DNA from: Hyphomicrobium sp.
GTDB lineage: Bacteria > Pseudomonadota > Alphaproteobacteria > Rhizobiales > Hyphomicrobiaceae
Length of the DNA stretch: 64,000 nt
NCBI GenBank assembly: GCA_017512425.1
Contig: JAFWGI010000005.1
Location: 62,001 to 126,000 of the forward strand
Direction of reading: 5' to 3'
The notes below the pieces were generated by a model. That model had not been told where the DNA came from. It saw nothing but the letters and a program-made list of their open reading frames with translations, and searched no databases. Positions within the stretch are counted from its first letter, which is position 1; each line of letters begins with the position of its first letter. Both the position numbers and the translations under genes were made by a program. Below are positions 19,189 through 28,080 of this stretch, in pieces.

Positions 19189-19671
19189 ATGTCAGCCGGG
19201 TCGCGGAACGCGCATTTTGCCGTCACGACGGAACGTTCGGCGCATGCTCACGCCTTGCCGCCAGTGCTCCTCGGCCTACTTGCGCCGATGGTCATTTTTC
19301 TGCTGATTGATCCGCGCGCGATTGCCGACGCCAGCCTGATCGCGCACGTCTACATGGTCGCGATTTTCGTCATCGCGAGTATCGCGTATTTTATCAGCGT
19401 ATTCGAAACGCCTGAGTCGACCGGACTACTTGCAGACCGGGCCAGCCGAATGATCACGGTCGAAAAAACCGGATTGCTGGCGCGCTCGAAACTCGAAATT
19501 CCATTCTCTGATGTCGCGAGCGTGCGCATGGATACGCGCTACGACGACGACGGCTACTATACATCCGTGCCGGTACTCATTCTGACGACGCGCGAAAACG
19601 TGCAGTTGCCGGCAGGTACAACCGAAGCCGACATCGCGACTCTGCGCGCGATGCTGCATCCCAATTCATAA
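19189..19671 (+). CDS. Small membrane protein with PH-like C-terminal domain
   Basis: A 160-residue protein. Two hydrophobic segments lie at about 22-40 and 50-70. They are followed by a beta-rich region (RMITVEKTGLLARSKLEIPF, then SDVASVRMDTRYDDDGYY) that looks like a bacterial PH-type or photosystem-assembly domain. The ATG at 19189 is preferred because GGAG lies 8 bases upstream; a GTG at 19168 is in frame. Function unknown. Confidence 0.65.
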   Translation: MSAGSRNAHFAVTTERSAHAHALPPVLLGLLAPMVIFLLIDPRAIADASLIAHVYMVAIFVIASIAYFISVFETPESTGLLADRASRMITVEKTGLLARSKLEIPFSDVASVRMDTRYDDDGYYTSVPVLILTTRENVQLPAGTTEADIATLRAMLHPNS

Positions 19672-19703
19672 CCAGACGCATTTGAAGATTGACGCGCACC
19701 GCG

Positions 19704-19760
19704 GTCCGCTGTTTTGCGGCGGACTTGGCGTGGCCCTCTTTCCTGGAGAGGACCACGCCA
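19704..19760. other. Two adjacent hairpins in a 260-bp gene-free stretch
   Basis: GTCCGC (19704-19709) pairs with GCGGAC (19719-19724). It is followed directly by TGGCGTGG/CCACGCCA arms (19726-19733 and 19753-19760) that enclose a further CCTCT/AGAGG stem. No T-tract follows. They may terminate the upstream membrane-protein gene or be part of a small RNA. Nothing else is evident between 19672 and 19933. Confidence 0.45.
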
Positions 19761-19933
19761 CGCGACAAAGATCTGTGCAGGAGGCACCGATCGCAGTCGT
19801 CTTGAACGCTAAATCACGTTTATTAATAAGATGCCGACAAATCGATAGAATTGCTGCGCAATTCTAACCCGGATCAGGCAGGGTTCGACGTTGCGCGCGC
19901 GGCATGGTGTGCTTGCGCTGGAATAATGGGCCA

Positions 19934-21250
19934 ATGACAGCACTCGCACCTCGCCTCACATTGCCGGACGGCATCGTCGCAACAACCGAATTCGCGGCCG
20001 CGCGCGATTTCATAGCCGAGAGCAGCGGCAATCTTTTTGTCACGGGCCGCGCTGGAACCGGCAAATCGACATTGCTCAAGGCGCTGCGCGATGCCATCGG
20101 CGATACGATGGTCGTGCTCGCACCGACCGGCCTCGCGGCGATCAACGTCGGTGGCCAAACGATACATTCGTTTTTCGGATTTCCGCCACGGCTCATTCAG
20201 CGCGACGACATCCGCCGCAGCCGCAATGGCCGTCTCATGCGCAAGCTCGACTATCTCGTCATCGATGAAGTCTCGATGGTGCGCTCGGACCTGATGTGGG
20301 CCATCGATCAGTCGCTGCGCGTCAATCGCGGCCGGCCGCGCGAGCCGTTCGGCGGCGTGCGCGTCCTGATGTTCGGCGATCTGCATCAGCTGCCACCCGT
20401 CGTTCAGCAAGGAGAGATTGCGGCGCACCTCGAAGACGAACACGGCGGGCCGTTTTTCTTCTCAGTTCCGGCTCTGCGAGAGGGCACCGGCACCTATCGG
20501 CTCGAACTCGAACAGGTCTTCCGGCAAACTGATAATGACCTGATCGACGTGCTCAACGCCATCCGCGAAGGCAACGTTACGCGCGACGACCTCGCGATGC
20601 TCAATCGGCGCGTGCATCCAATCCGGACGCTGAGCGAAGGCGAGCCGTACGTCATCCTGACACCGACGAATGCGGCTGCGAAACGCATCAACACTGCGTA
20701 CCTCGACGCGCTCAAGGGTGACGCTCAAAGGTTCGAAGCCGGTATAACCGGCGACTTCAACGAGAATGTGCAGCCCGCAGACCAGGCTCTCGAATTGAAA
20801 GTCGGTGCCAAGGTCATGCTCTTGCGCAACGACGCCGACCGCCGTTGGGTCAACGGCTCTGTCGCGCGGATTTCGCGGCTTGCGCCGAAGCAAGTGTGGA
20901 TCGAAATCGCCGGCAAGGAATATGAAGTCGATCCGGTCTCGTGGGAGCATCGCCGCTACGCCTACGATCAGGCTGCGGAAAAGATCGTCGAAACGATTGC
21001 CGGGACATTCAAGCAGTTCCCGCTGCGTCTGGCGTGGGCTTTGACGATCCATAAGGCGCAAGGGCTGACCCTCGACCAAGTCTATGTCGATCTTGGCCGC
21101 GGCACCTTCGCCCACGGGCAGACCTACGTCGCGTTGTCGCGCTGCCGGACGCTGGAAGGATTGGCCCTCGCGCGCGCTTTGACACCCGGCGACATCCAGT
21201 TCGACCCTTCAGCAATGGGCTATCGCGACGCTTTTCCCGCTCTGAGCTAA
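19934..21250 (+). CDS. Pif1/RecD-like DNA helicase
   Basis: A 438-residue superfamily 1 helicase. Walker A TGRAGTGKSTLLK is at about 36-48, Walker B YLVIDEVSMV follows, and motif III GDLHQLPPVV is present. Motif IV-like LTPTNAAAKRIN and the C-terminal motifs LTIHKAQGLTLDQV and YVALSRCRTLEGL complete the Pif1 set. Length fits the compact bacterial Pif1-like proteins, and 5'-3' unwinding of forked or structured DNA is expected. The ATG at 19934 is preferred over one ten codons earlier. No partner gene is adjacent. Confidence 0.85.
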   Translation: MTALAPRLTLPDGIVATTEFAAARDFIAESSGNLFVTGRAGTGKSTLLKALRDAIGDTMVVLAPTGLAAINVGGQTIHSFFGFPPRLIQRDDIRRSRNGRLMRKLDYLVIDEVSMVRSDLMWAIDQSLRVNRGRPREPFGGVRVLMFGDLHQLPPVVQQGEIAAHLEDEHGGPFFFSVPALREGTGTYRLELEQVFRQTDNDLIDVLNAIREGNVTRDDLAMLNRRVHPIRTLSEGEPYVILTPTNAAAKRINTAYLDALKGDAQRFEAGITGDFNENVQPADQALELKVGAKVMLLRNDADRRWVNGSVARISRLAPKQVWIEIAGKEYEVDPVSWEHRRYAYDQAAEKIVETIAGTFKQFPLRLAWALTIHKAQGLTLDQVYVDLGRGTFAHGQTYVALSRCRTLEGLALARALTPGDIQFDPSAMGYRDAFPALS

Positions 21251-21422
21251 ACGACGTTAAACCCTGCCGTTACAACTATAATTCCTTCGCAGACGCGAAC
21301 GGATCGACGGACGGCCATTAGCGTCGGCGGTGACAACAGCGAAAACTAGGGTTAAAACCCTTATGAAAATGCCCTGTGACGGCCGGACGCATCAGATTTT
21401 TCGGGTGCGGAGCAAAATTATA

Positions 21423-21435
21423 TTGCACTGCACAA
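21423..21435. promoter_or_regulatory. Candidate PhaR-type site upstream of phasin
   Basis: TTGCACTGCACAA, with overlapping TGCA words, lies about 95 bp before the phasin start in an AT-richer stretch. TGC/GCA-rich sites of this type are bound by PhaR repressors in PHA-making Alphaproteobacteria. The assignment is inference from context. Confidence 0.35.
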
Positions 21436-21529
21436 CGACCTGCGCTACATAGATGACAGGTTACAGCCGCGGTCTGAATTTCCGTGGCAGCACGTTCCCA
21501 GTCCAATGAACAACATGCAGGAGACGAAC

Positions 21530-22006
21530 ATGAGCGACGCATTCACCAAGCAGGTTCAAGATTTCACGCGCCAGGCCCAGGAAATGTTTACGGCTGGCAA
21601 GGACGCCAAGGTTCCGGAAAATCTTTCGGCATTCGCTGAAGACGCTGTCGCCAAGTCGCGCCAAGCCTTCCACAAGGTCACCGCTGCTGCGAAGGACAAC
21701 GCTAAGGTTGCTGAAGACGTCCTTTTGACGACCCAGGCTGGTGCAAAGTCGATCGGCGAAAAGATCGTCGCCAATACGCTCGCAAACACCGAAGCCGCAT
21801 TCGAAGCAGCTCAGGCTATTGCCCGCGCCCGCACGTTCCCGGAAATTGCACGCCTCCAGGCCAACTACTTCCAGCAGCAGTTCGCAACCGTCGGCGCACA
21901 GTCGAAGGAACTCTTCGAACTGTCGAGCAAGGTTGCTAAGCAGACCTTCGACACCGTCGGTCAGGCAACTGCCAAGTCGTTCGAACAGCTCAAGACGCCT
22001 GCCTAA
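21530..22006 (+). CDS. Phasin (polyhydroxyalkanoate granule protein)
   Basis: A 158-residue helical protein of the phasin family that coats polyhydroxyalkanoate granules. It has amphipathic Ala/Lys/Gln-rich repeats such as TKQVQDFTRQAQEMF, then SRQAFHKVTAAAKDNAKVAE and QANYFQQQFATVGAQSKELF, with no Cys or Trp. The ATG at 21530 follows an AGGAG site 7 bases upstream. A terminator follows the stop, so it is a single-gene unit. Its presence suggests that the organism stores PHA. Confidence 0.88.
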   Translation: MSDAFTKQVQDFTRQAQEMFTAGKDAKVPENLSAFAEDAVAKSRQAFHKVTAAAKDNAKVAEDVLLTTQAGAKSIGEKIVANTLANTEAAFEAAQAIARARTFPEIARLQANYFQQQFATVGAQSKELFELSSKVAKQTFDTVGQATAKSFEQLKTPA

Positions 22007-22035
22007 GGCACGCGTAAACTGATCTTGATTTCGAG

Positions 22036-22067
22036 AGGGCGCTCTGGGCAACCAGCGGCGCCCTTTT
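22036..22067 (+). terminator. Rho-independent terminator of phasin gene
   Basis: AGGGCGC (22036-22042) pairs with GCGCCCT (22058-22064), followed by TTTT. It lies 30 bp after the phasin stop. Confidence 0.8.
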
Positions 22068-22137
22068 CGTTTGCGAAATTTACGTAATGCATCGGATGCA
22101 TGATGCGTGCGGACGATTTAGCCGCTAAAGTCGATCC

Positions 22138-22650
22138 ATGATCATTGAAAGTCCCTTGATCAAGGTCAGACGTGCCGTTGCGGGCGACATCGAGGCTCTC
22201 GATGCGATCTATCGCGAAAGCTGGCGCCATGCGTACACCGGAATTATTCCGGCGCTTCATCTCGACCGCATGATCCGCGGACGCGGCGCTGCGTGGTGGC
22301 GGAAAGCCATCATCCGCAATGAAGATATTCTCGTCATCGAAGCCGCCGGTGTCGTCGCCGGATACGCGACCTTCGGGCCGGCCCGCGCGGGCGGCGCGCA
22401 GCGGCGCGGCGAGATCTACGAAATCTACTTAAAGCCGGTCTATCAAGGCATCGGACTGGGTGAGCGGTTGTTTGAAGCCTGCCGCACAGCGCTCGATAAT
22501 CGCAGCTATTCCGGCCTGATCGTCTGGGCGCTCGGCGACAACACCAGTGCAGCGGACTTCTATTGGCGCCGGGGTGGCCGCCCAGCGGGCACGTCCAAAG
22601 AGCCGTTCGGCCGCACGAAGCTGTCGAAAATCGCTTATTCTTGGCCGTGA
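22138..22650 (+). CDS. GNAT-family N-acetyltransferase
   Basis: A 170-residue acyl-CoA-dependent acetyltransferase. The GNAT core is seen in VRRAVAGDIEALDAIYRESW at the N terminus, the strand EIYEIYLKPVYQGIGLGERL containing the acetyl-CoA pyrophosphate loop (QGIGLG), and the C-terminal LGDNTSAADFYWRRGGR. The substrate is unknown. It lies between the phasin and ppa without an obvious operon partner. Confidence 0.9.
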   Translation: MIIESPLIKVRRAVAGDIEALDAIYRESWRHAYTGIIPALHLDRMIRGRGAAWWRKAIIRNEDILVIEAAGVVAGYATFGPARAGGAQRRGEIYEIYLKPVYQGIGLGERLFEACRTALDNRSYSGLIVWALGDNTSAADFYWRRGGRPAGTSKEPFGRTKLSKIAYSWP

Positions 22651-22767
22651 ATAACAATCGGGTTGGATGAAAGTAGTAGCAGCGGAACGCCACGTTGCCG
22701 GGCTACGATATTCACGCCAAACAAGCGGCGAACGGTCCCATCATCTGAGATACAGCGAGACATTGTC

Positions 22768-23304
22768 ATGCGCGTCGACGCACTGAAGTCCGGCCATAAC
22801 CCGCCTGACGATATCAACGTCATCATCGAAGTGCCGGTCGGCGGCGAGCCGATCAAATACGAAATGGACAAGGCGTCGGGTGCGCTGTTCGTCGACCGCT
22901 TCCTCTATACGCCGATGCGCTATCCTGGAAATTACGGCTTCGTGCCGCACACGTTGTCAGCGGACGGCGACCCTATCGACGTGCTGGTGTGCAATACGCG
23001 CGCGATCATTCCGGGCGGCGTCATCAACTGCCGGCCGGTCGGCGTGCTGGTCATGGAGGATGACGGTGGCGGCGACGAAAAGATCATCGCGGTACCGTCG
23101 TCAAAACTGACCAAGCGCTACGACAACGTCAAAACATATACCGATCTGCCGAAGATCACGCTTGAGCAGATCGAGCATTTCTTCGCGCATTACAAAGATC
23201 TCGAGCCGGGCAAGTGGGTCAAGATCGACCACTGGGGTCATGTCGACGAAGCCAAGGGACTGATCGAAGCCGCACTCAAGCGCGCGGCATCCCCGAAAGC
23301 GTAA
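22768..23304 (+). CDS. ppa: Inorganic pyrophosphatase
   Basis: A 178-residue family I soluble pyrophosphatase that hydrolyses PPi and pulls biosynthetic reactions forward. The N-terminal [14 protein letters not shown], the substrate region [17 protein letters not shown] and the metal-binding DGDPIDVLV are conserved. The start at 22768 gives the family-typical N terminus. Two GC-rich hairpins lie between it and dapB. Confidence 0.97.
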   Translation: MRVDALKSGHNPPDDINVIIEVPVGGEPIKYEMDKASGALFVDRFLYTPMRYPGNYGFVPHTLSADGDPIDVLVCNTRAIIPGGVINCRPVGVLVMEDDGGGDEKIIAVPSSKLTKRYDNVKTYTDLPKITLEQIEHFFAHYKDLEPGKWVKIDHWGHVDEAKGLIEAALKRAASPKA

Positions 23305-23320
23305 ACGCTGGCCAAATCAA

Positions 23321-23358
23321 GCTGCCGCTGACCGGCGATTTGCTCGGTCGACGGCAGC
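23321..23358 (+). terminator. Imperfect hairpin after ppa
   Basis: GCTGCCGCTGACCG (23321-23334) pairs with CGGTCGACGGCAGC (23345-23358) with a two-base mismatch. AATTGATTG follows, so the T-tract is weak. It could end the ppa transcript. Confidence 0.45.
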
Positions 23359-23393
23359 GGCAATTGATTGTTCACCGAGCCTGGATTTATTGA

Positions 23394-23413
23394 CCCCCGG
23401 CCTTTCGCCGGGG
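23394..23413 (+). other. Short GC hairpin in dapB leader
   Basis: CCCCCGGC (23394-23401) pairs with GCCGGGGG (23406-23413) around TTTC, a tight eight-base stem about 65 bp before the dapB start. There is no T-run. It may be a leader structure or a relic palindrome. Confidence 0.4.
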
Positions 23414-23477
23414 GGAGAGCGTTGCTATACCGCCCGTGGACTGGCCGACACAGGCACTGACGCGGACCGGAGCAGAC

Positions 23478-24275
23478 ATGAAAATCGCGGTAATGGGCGC
23501 TGCTGGCCGTATGGGCCGCGAATTGCTGCGCGCGATCCACGCTGCATCTGGGTGCGAGATTTCAGGCGGCACGGAACCGGCCGGATCGAGCTTCATCGGT
23601 CAAGACCTCGGCGAACTTGCGGGCCTCGGCCATCTCGGCATCGCCGTCTCAGGCGACGCCAGCGCGGTCATCGCGCAATCCGACGCCATTCTCGATTTCA
23701 CTAGTCCTGCGGCGACCGTTGCTTTCGCCAAATTGGCCGCGGCCGGCGGCAAGCTGCACGTGATCGGCACGACGGGTTGTGATGCGGCGGCCGAGGCGGC
23801 TATCAAAGACGCCGCGCGCACTGCGACCATCATTAAGGCCGGCAACATGAGCCTCGGCGTCAATCTATTGGCGGCGCTGACCAAGCGCGTCGCCGCCGCC
23901 CTCGATGAAGATTTCGATATCGAGATCGTCGAGATGCATCATCGGCTGAAGGTCGATGCGCCATCCGGCACGGCGTTGATGCTTGGGGAAGCGGCGGCCG
24001 CCGGCCGCGACGTCGGCCTTAAGGAAAAATCCGTACGCGTTCGCGACGGCCATACTGGCGCCCGCAAGTCAGGCGACATCGGTTTTGCAACGCTCCGCGG
24101 CGGTAGCGTCGTCGGCGAACACACCGTTATCTTCGCGGGCGACGGCGAACGCATTGAACTGACGCATCTCGCTCAAGACCGCGGCATTTTTGCGCGAGGA
24201 GCCGTCAAAGCCGCGATCTGGGGAAAAGGCCGCGCGCCCGGCCTCTATGCGATGACCGACGTGTTGGGTATTTGA
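23478..24275 (+). CDS. dapB: 4-hydroxy-tetrahydrodipicolinate reductase
   Basis: A 265-residue enzyme of the lysine/diaminopimelate pathway. The nucleotide-binding loop GAAGRMGRE is at about 7-15. The catalytic segment [16 protein letters not shown] carries the His and Lys of the active site. The ATG at 23478 fits the conserved [13 protein letters not shown] start. gpmA follows 48 bp later on the same strand. The asd, dapF and DapC-like genes elsewhere in the window belong to the same pathway. Confidence 0.97.
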   Translation: MKIAVMGAAGRMGRELLRAIHAASGCEISGGTEPAGSSFIGQDLGELAGLGHLGIAVSGDASAVIAQSDAILDFTSPAATVAFAKLAAAGGKLHVIGTTGCDAAAEAAIKDAARTATIIKAGNMSLGVNLLAALTKRVAAALDEDFDIEIVEMHHRLKVDAPSGTALMLGEAAAAGRDVGLKEKSVRVRDGHTGARKSGDIGFATLRGGSVVGEHTVIFAGDGERIELTHLAQDRGIFARGAVKAAIWGKGRAPGLYAMTDVLGI

Positions 24276-24323
24276 CACCGCAACGGGCAACCTCGTTGAG
24301 CCTTGGGATCAGCTAAAGCGACC

Positions 24324-24998
24324 ATGAGCGACGCACTCACTGATAATGTTCTTGTTCTCGTTCGCCACGGCGAAAGTGAGTGGAATCGCCTCAATTTATT
24401 CACCGGCTGGCGCAACCCGGACCTCACCGAGAAAGGTCTGATCGAAGCCCGCGTCGCCGGTCGTATGATCCGCGACCATCGCATCAAGTTCGACATCGCT
24501 TTCACAAGTGGGTTGAAGCGCGCCCAGCATACCCTCGACATCATGCTCGCCGAAATGAACCAACCGGACGTGCCCATCGTTCGCGATGCGGCGTTGAACG
24601 AGCGCGACTACGGCGAACTTTCAGGCCTCAACAAGGACGAAGCCCGCAAGAAGTGGGGCGAGACGCAGGTCATGGAATGGCGGCGCTCGTATGATATTCC
24701 ACCGCCCGGCGGCGAAAGCCTCAAGGATACGCTGGCGCGCGTGAAACCCTACTACGACAGCGTGATCTGGCCACAGATCGTCCAAGGCAAGAACGTCATT
24801 GTTGCCGCCCACGGTAATTCGCTGCGCGCAATGATGATGATCCTCGAAGGCCTGTCGGGCGACGAAATTCTCAAACGCGAATTTGCAACCGGCGCGCCGA
24901 TCCTGTTCCGTCTCGGGGCTGACGGCCGCTCGATTGACCGCAAGGACCTGCTGCCTGCGCGCTCGCTTGCGGCACCACCTGAAGACCGCATCATCTGA
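24324..24998 (+). CDS. gpmA: 2,3-bisphosphoglycerate-dependent phosphoglycerate mutase
   Basis: A 224-residue histidine-phosphatase-superfamily glycolytic enzyme that interconverts 3- and 2-phosphoglycerate. The phosphohistidine motif [10 protein letters not shown] is at about 11-20. [26 protein letters not shown] and the second catalytic His in AAHGNSLRA are present. It follows dapB closely, a common arrangement in Rhizobiales. Confidence 0.96.
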   Translation: MSDALTDNVLVLVRHGESEWNRLNLFTGWRNPDLTEKGLIEARVAGRMIRDHRIKFDIAFTSGLKRAQHTLDIMLAEMNQPDVPIVRDAALNERDYGELSGLNKDEARKKWGETQVMEWRRSYDIPPPGGESLKDTLARVKPYYDSVIWPQIVQGKNVIVAAHGNSLRAMMMILEGLSGDEILKREFATGAPILFRLGADGRSIDRKDLLPARSLAAPPEDRII

Positions 24999-25041
24999 CG
25001 GCGCGGCGCTGAATTCTCTTATCGTATTGCGGAGGTGACGA

Positions 25042-25638
25042 ATGGCTTGGGAACAGCTCGGCAGCGACGCCGACACCCTCAACAGCAAGCGCCGCGATAA
25101 GCTCATCGGCGTCTACATCGGCATCCTCGCCGTTATCCTCGCGGTCTGCGGCATGGGCGGTGGCAATGCGGCCAAGGAAAGCACGCTGCGCAACATCGAA
25201 GCGTCGAACACCTGGGGCTTCTTCCAAGCGAAGAATATCCGGCGCGCCGGCATTCGTTTGCAGGCCGATGAACTGGCTTTGCTGCTCGAAACCAATCCCA
25301 CGATGCCCGAACCGGCGGCGAAGCACATTCAAGCCAAAATCGACGAATATCGCGCGCTTGATGTGAAGCTGACATCGGACAAGCAGAGCAACGAAGGGCT
25401 CGATGAGCTGTTCGGCAAGGGCAAGGCGCTCGAAGCCGCGCGCGACGTAGCGCTGCAACGTGATCCGTATTTCGACTACGGACAAGCGTTGCTGCAAATC
25501 GCCATCGTGCTGGCGTCGGTCGCCATTATTTCCGGCGGCAATCTGTTGCTGATCGCGAGCGGCTTCGTCGGCCTGCTCGGCACGATTGCGACGATCGGCG
25601 GCTTTACGCTCGCATTCCCGCTACCGTTCGCCGGTTAA
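25042..25638 (+). CDS. DUF4337 membrane protein
   Basis: A 198-residue membrane protein. The N terminus carries a hydrophobic segment at about 23-39. The middle (ESTLRNIEASNTWGFFQAKN) is a family-typical DUF4337 stretch, and two C-terminal hydrophobic segments lie at about 150-195. The Shine-Dalgarno GGAGGTGA is near-perfect. Function unknown. Its stop overlaps that of the convergent M23 peptidase gene. Confidence 0.85.
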   Translation: MAWEQLGSDADTLNSKRRDKLIGVYIGILAVILAVCGMGGGNAAKESTLRNIEASNTWGFFQAKNIRRAGIRLQADELALLLETNPTMPEPAAKHIQAKIDEYRALDVKLTSDKQSNEGLDELFGKGKALEAARDVALQRDPYFDYGQALLQIAIVLASVAIISGGNLLLIASGFVGLLGTIATIGGFTLAFPLPFAG

Positions 25639-26657
25639 GGCGCGACAATTGTCGTCTCTGCGACGCGCGTTGCGATGACGGCGCCGTCGCGCACGATCTC
25701 GACGCGGCCCTGATATCGGCCCGGCGGCCACGCGCGAATCGTGCGCTTCTTGCCGGCGAACGTCATATACGTCGCCTTGTTGCGATCGAGCGGCTCGGTC
25801 AGCTCTTCGGTGAAGCTGCCGCCAGGACCATCGATCACGACGCGCAGGCGGTCACCGCCCCGCAGGTTTATGAAACGTCCATAAAAGATCAACGCAGGCG
25901 CATCGGCTAAGGCCGGGACGACATTCGCGTGATCCTTCTCAAGACCATCAAGACTTGGCGGGCCGCCAGCAAAGCCGGCGCCGATGATCTCGCCGCTCTT
26001 GTAGGCGATTTTGGCGGAGACTTCCGGTTTCCACAGTCCAGCTGCCTTGGAGTCTTTGCGGCACGCGCCATCGACGGCATCGGGCAGAAACGGATCGATG
26101 ACTTTCCCGTCGTGCCGGACGCTGAAATGCACGTGCGCGAAATCGGCTTTGCCCGAATAGCCGACGTCGCCAAGGCGATCGCCTTGCGTCACCGTCTGAC
26201 CTTCCGCGACGCTGATCGAGCCTTGCTTCAGATGGCAGTATTGCGTTTCCCAGCCGTTGCCGTGGTCGAGCAGAACGCCGTTGCCGCATTCGCGGCCCTT
26301 GATGCCCCCGACCACTTTGTTGTCGCGCATGAAGATGTCGGCAACGCCGTCACGGCGGCCTTTGACGACGCCATTGGCGGCCGCCAGGACGGGCACTCCG
26401 GACGCTGTTGAGGCGGCCGAGAGCACGCGGAAGTCGACGCCCGAGTGGCCCTCGTAAGTTGCAGCACCACAGGCATAATCCCGAACGCCCGGACCGGGAT
26501 CGAGATCGACGAAGTTCTGGATGAAGCACGTCGCTCGGGGATCGCACGCCAATGGCAACGCCAACTCGGGCCGGTCGGCTGCGTTTGCAGGCAGGCTGAG
26601 AAGACAAATCGAAATCGCGGTGGCCAGGCCGAATGCGGGAAAGCGTCTGCCAATCAT
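25635..26657 (-). CDS. Exported M23-family peptidase (LytM-type)
   Basis: A 340-residue periplasmic protein. The signal peptide is residues 1-26 (MIGRRFPAFG start, cut after ANA). The M23 zinc site is seen as GHSGVDFR and VHFSVRH, with LDHGNGWETQYCHLKQ between them, so the endopeptidase site looks intact. A C-terminal beta domain of about 130 residues follows. Peptidoglycan cross-link hydrolysis, or activation of an amidase, is expected. A start 12 codons earlier at 26693 is possible, but 26657 gives the cleaner signal peptide. It is divergent from leuB. Confidence 0.9.
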   Translation of the reverse strand: MIGRRFPAFGLATAISICLLSLPANAADRPELALPLACDPRATCFIQNFVDLDPGPGVRDYACGAATYEGHSGVDFRVLSAASTASGVPVLAAANGVVKGRRDGVADIFMRDNKVVGGIKGRECGNGVLLDHGNGWETQYCHLKQGSISVAEGQTVTQGDRLGDVGYSGKADFAHVHFSVRHDGKVIDPFLPDAVDGACRKDSKAAGLWKPEVSAKIAYKSGEIIGAGFAGGPPSLDGLEKDHANVVPALADAPALIFYGRFINLRGGDRLRVVIDGPGGSFTEELTEPLDRNKATYMTFAGKKRTIRAWPPGRYQGRVEIVRDGAVIATRVAETTIVAP

Positions 26658-26798
26658 TTCAAAATCCCGGTTTCGCGTGCGCCAAAGTGCCATTTTACCG
26701 CCGTCGCGCTTGCCCGTCTCGCGATTGAACGCTAGCACTCGCGGCCAACGATACCCGTTTTCCATTCCACCCGCACGACAAGAACCGGCAGGACACCC

Positions 26799-27914
26799 AT
26801 GACCACGCACGCCCTCCTTTTGCTGCCAGGCGACGGCATCGGCATTGAAACGATTGCCGAAGTCGAACGCCTGATCGCGTTTTTCAATGCGCGCAGCAAT
26901 GCCGGCAAGTTCGTGGTCGAGCGCGACCTGGTCGGCGGCTCGGCCTATGACGCGCACGGCGTCTCGATCACCGACGCAGCGATGGCAAAAGCCTTGAAAG
27001 CCGATGCCGTTATGTTCGGCGCCGTCGGCGGCCCGAAGTGGGATAAGGTTCCCTACGAGCATCGTCCCGAGGCTGGCTTGCTGCGCCTGCGCAAAGACCT
27101 CGATCTCTTCGCCAACCTTCGCCCAGCAATCTGCTATCCGGCGCTGGCTGACGCATCGAGCCTGAAGCGCGAACTGGTCGAAGGCCTCGACATTATGATT
27201 TTGCGCGAGCTGACGGGCGGGGTGTATTTCGGTGAGCCGAAGGAACTCGTGACGCTCGAGAACGGCGACCGGCGCGCCGTAGACACCCAGATTTACACCT
27301 CGCGCGAAATCGAGCGCATCGCGAAGGCCGCCTTCGATCTCGCCCGCAAACGCGGCAACAAAGTCCACTCGGCTGAAAAGCGCAACGTCATGAAGACCGG
27401 CGTGCTGTGGAACCAGGTCGTGACCGAAGTCCACAAATCGTATGCGCCCGATGTGACGCTCGAACACATCCTCGCTGACAACTGCGCGATGCAGCTCATT
27501 CGCAATCCGAAACAGTTCGACGTCATCGTCACCGACAACCTGTTTGGCGACGTACTCTCGGACGAAGCCGCGATGATGACGGGCTCTCTCGGCATGTTGC
27601 CGTCGGCGTCTCTCGGTGCCCCCGACGCTAAGACCGGCAAGCGCAAGGCGCTCTATGAGCCGGTGCACGGATCGGCACCCGACATCGCCGGCAAAGGCCT
27701 CGCCAACCCGATCGCCACAATCGCGTCGTTTGGCATGGCACTGCGCTATTCGTGCGATATGGGCAAGGAAGCCGATTTGATCGACAAGGCGATTTCTGCT
27801 GTTCTCGACAAGGGCTTGCGCACAGGAGACATCATGCAGCCGGGCATGACGCAGGTCGGCACCAGCGACATGGGCAAGGCCATCGAAGCCGAATTGCGGG
27901 CCCTGACGGTGTAA
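26799..27914 (+). CDS. leuB: 3-isopropylmalate dehydrogenase
   Basis: A 371-residue NAD-dependent enzyme of leucine synthesis. [12 protein letters not shown] at the N terminus, the substrate loop [15 protein letters not shown] and the dehydrogenase signature [20 protein letters not shown] are present. Length is family-typical. leuC and leuD are not in the window. The opposite strand is open over the whole gene, which I treat as a codon-bias effect. Confidence 0.97.
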   Translation: MTTHALLLLPGDGIGIETIAEVERLIAFFNARSNAGKFVVERDLVGGSAYDAHGVSITDAAMAKALKADAVMFGAVGGPKWDKVPYEHRPEAGLLRLRKDLDLFANLRPAICYPALADASSLKRELVEGLDIMILRELTGGVYFGEPKELVTLENGDRRAVDTQIYTSREIERIAKAAFDLARKRGNKVHSAEKRNVMKTGVLWNQVVTEVHKSYAPDVTLEHILADNCAMQLIRNPKQFDVIVTDNLFGDVLSDEAAMMTGSLGMLPSASLGAPDAKTGKRKALYEPVHGSAPDIAGKGLANPIATIASFGMALRYSCDMGKEADLIDKAISAVLDKGLRTGDIMQPGMTQVGTSDMGKAIEAELRALTV

Positions 27915-28080
27915 AACGGCCGGTTTAAAGGTGCTTAGAGCTGCAACCCTTGATACGCTCGTGACGGCGCGGACACTTCGCGCGCCGTCTGCATCGTGAC
28001 AGACTGAGATCTGGGTGATTCGGGGAGTAGGGCCGTCGCCACGGTTTGGCTGCGACCAGCGCGCGGGGGCACGCACGACG

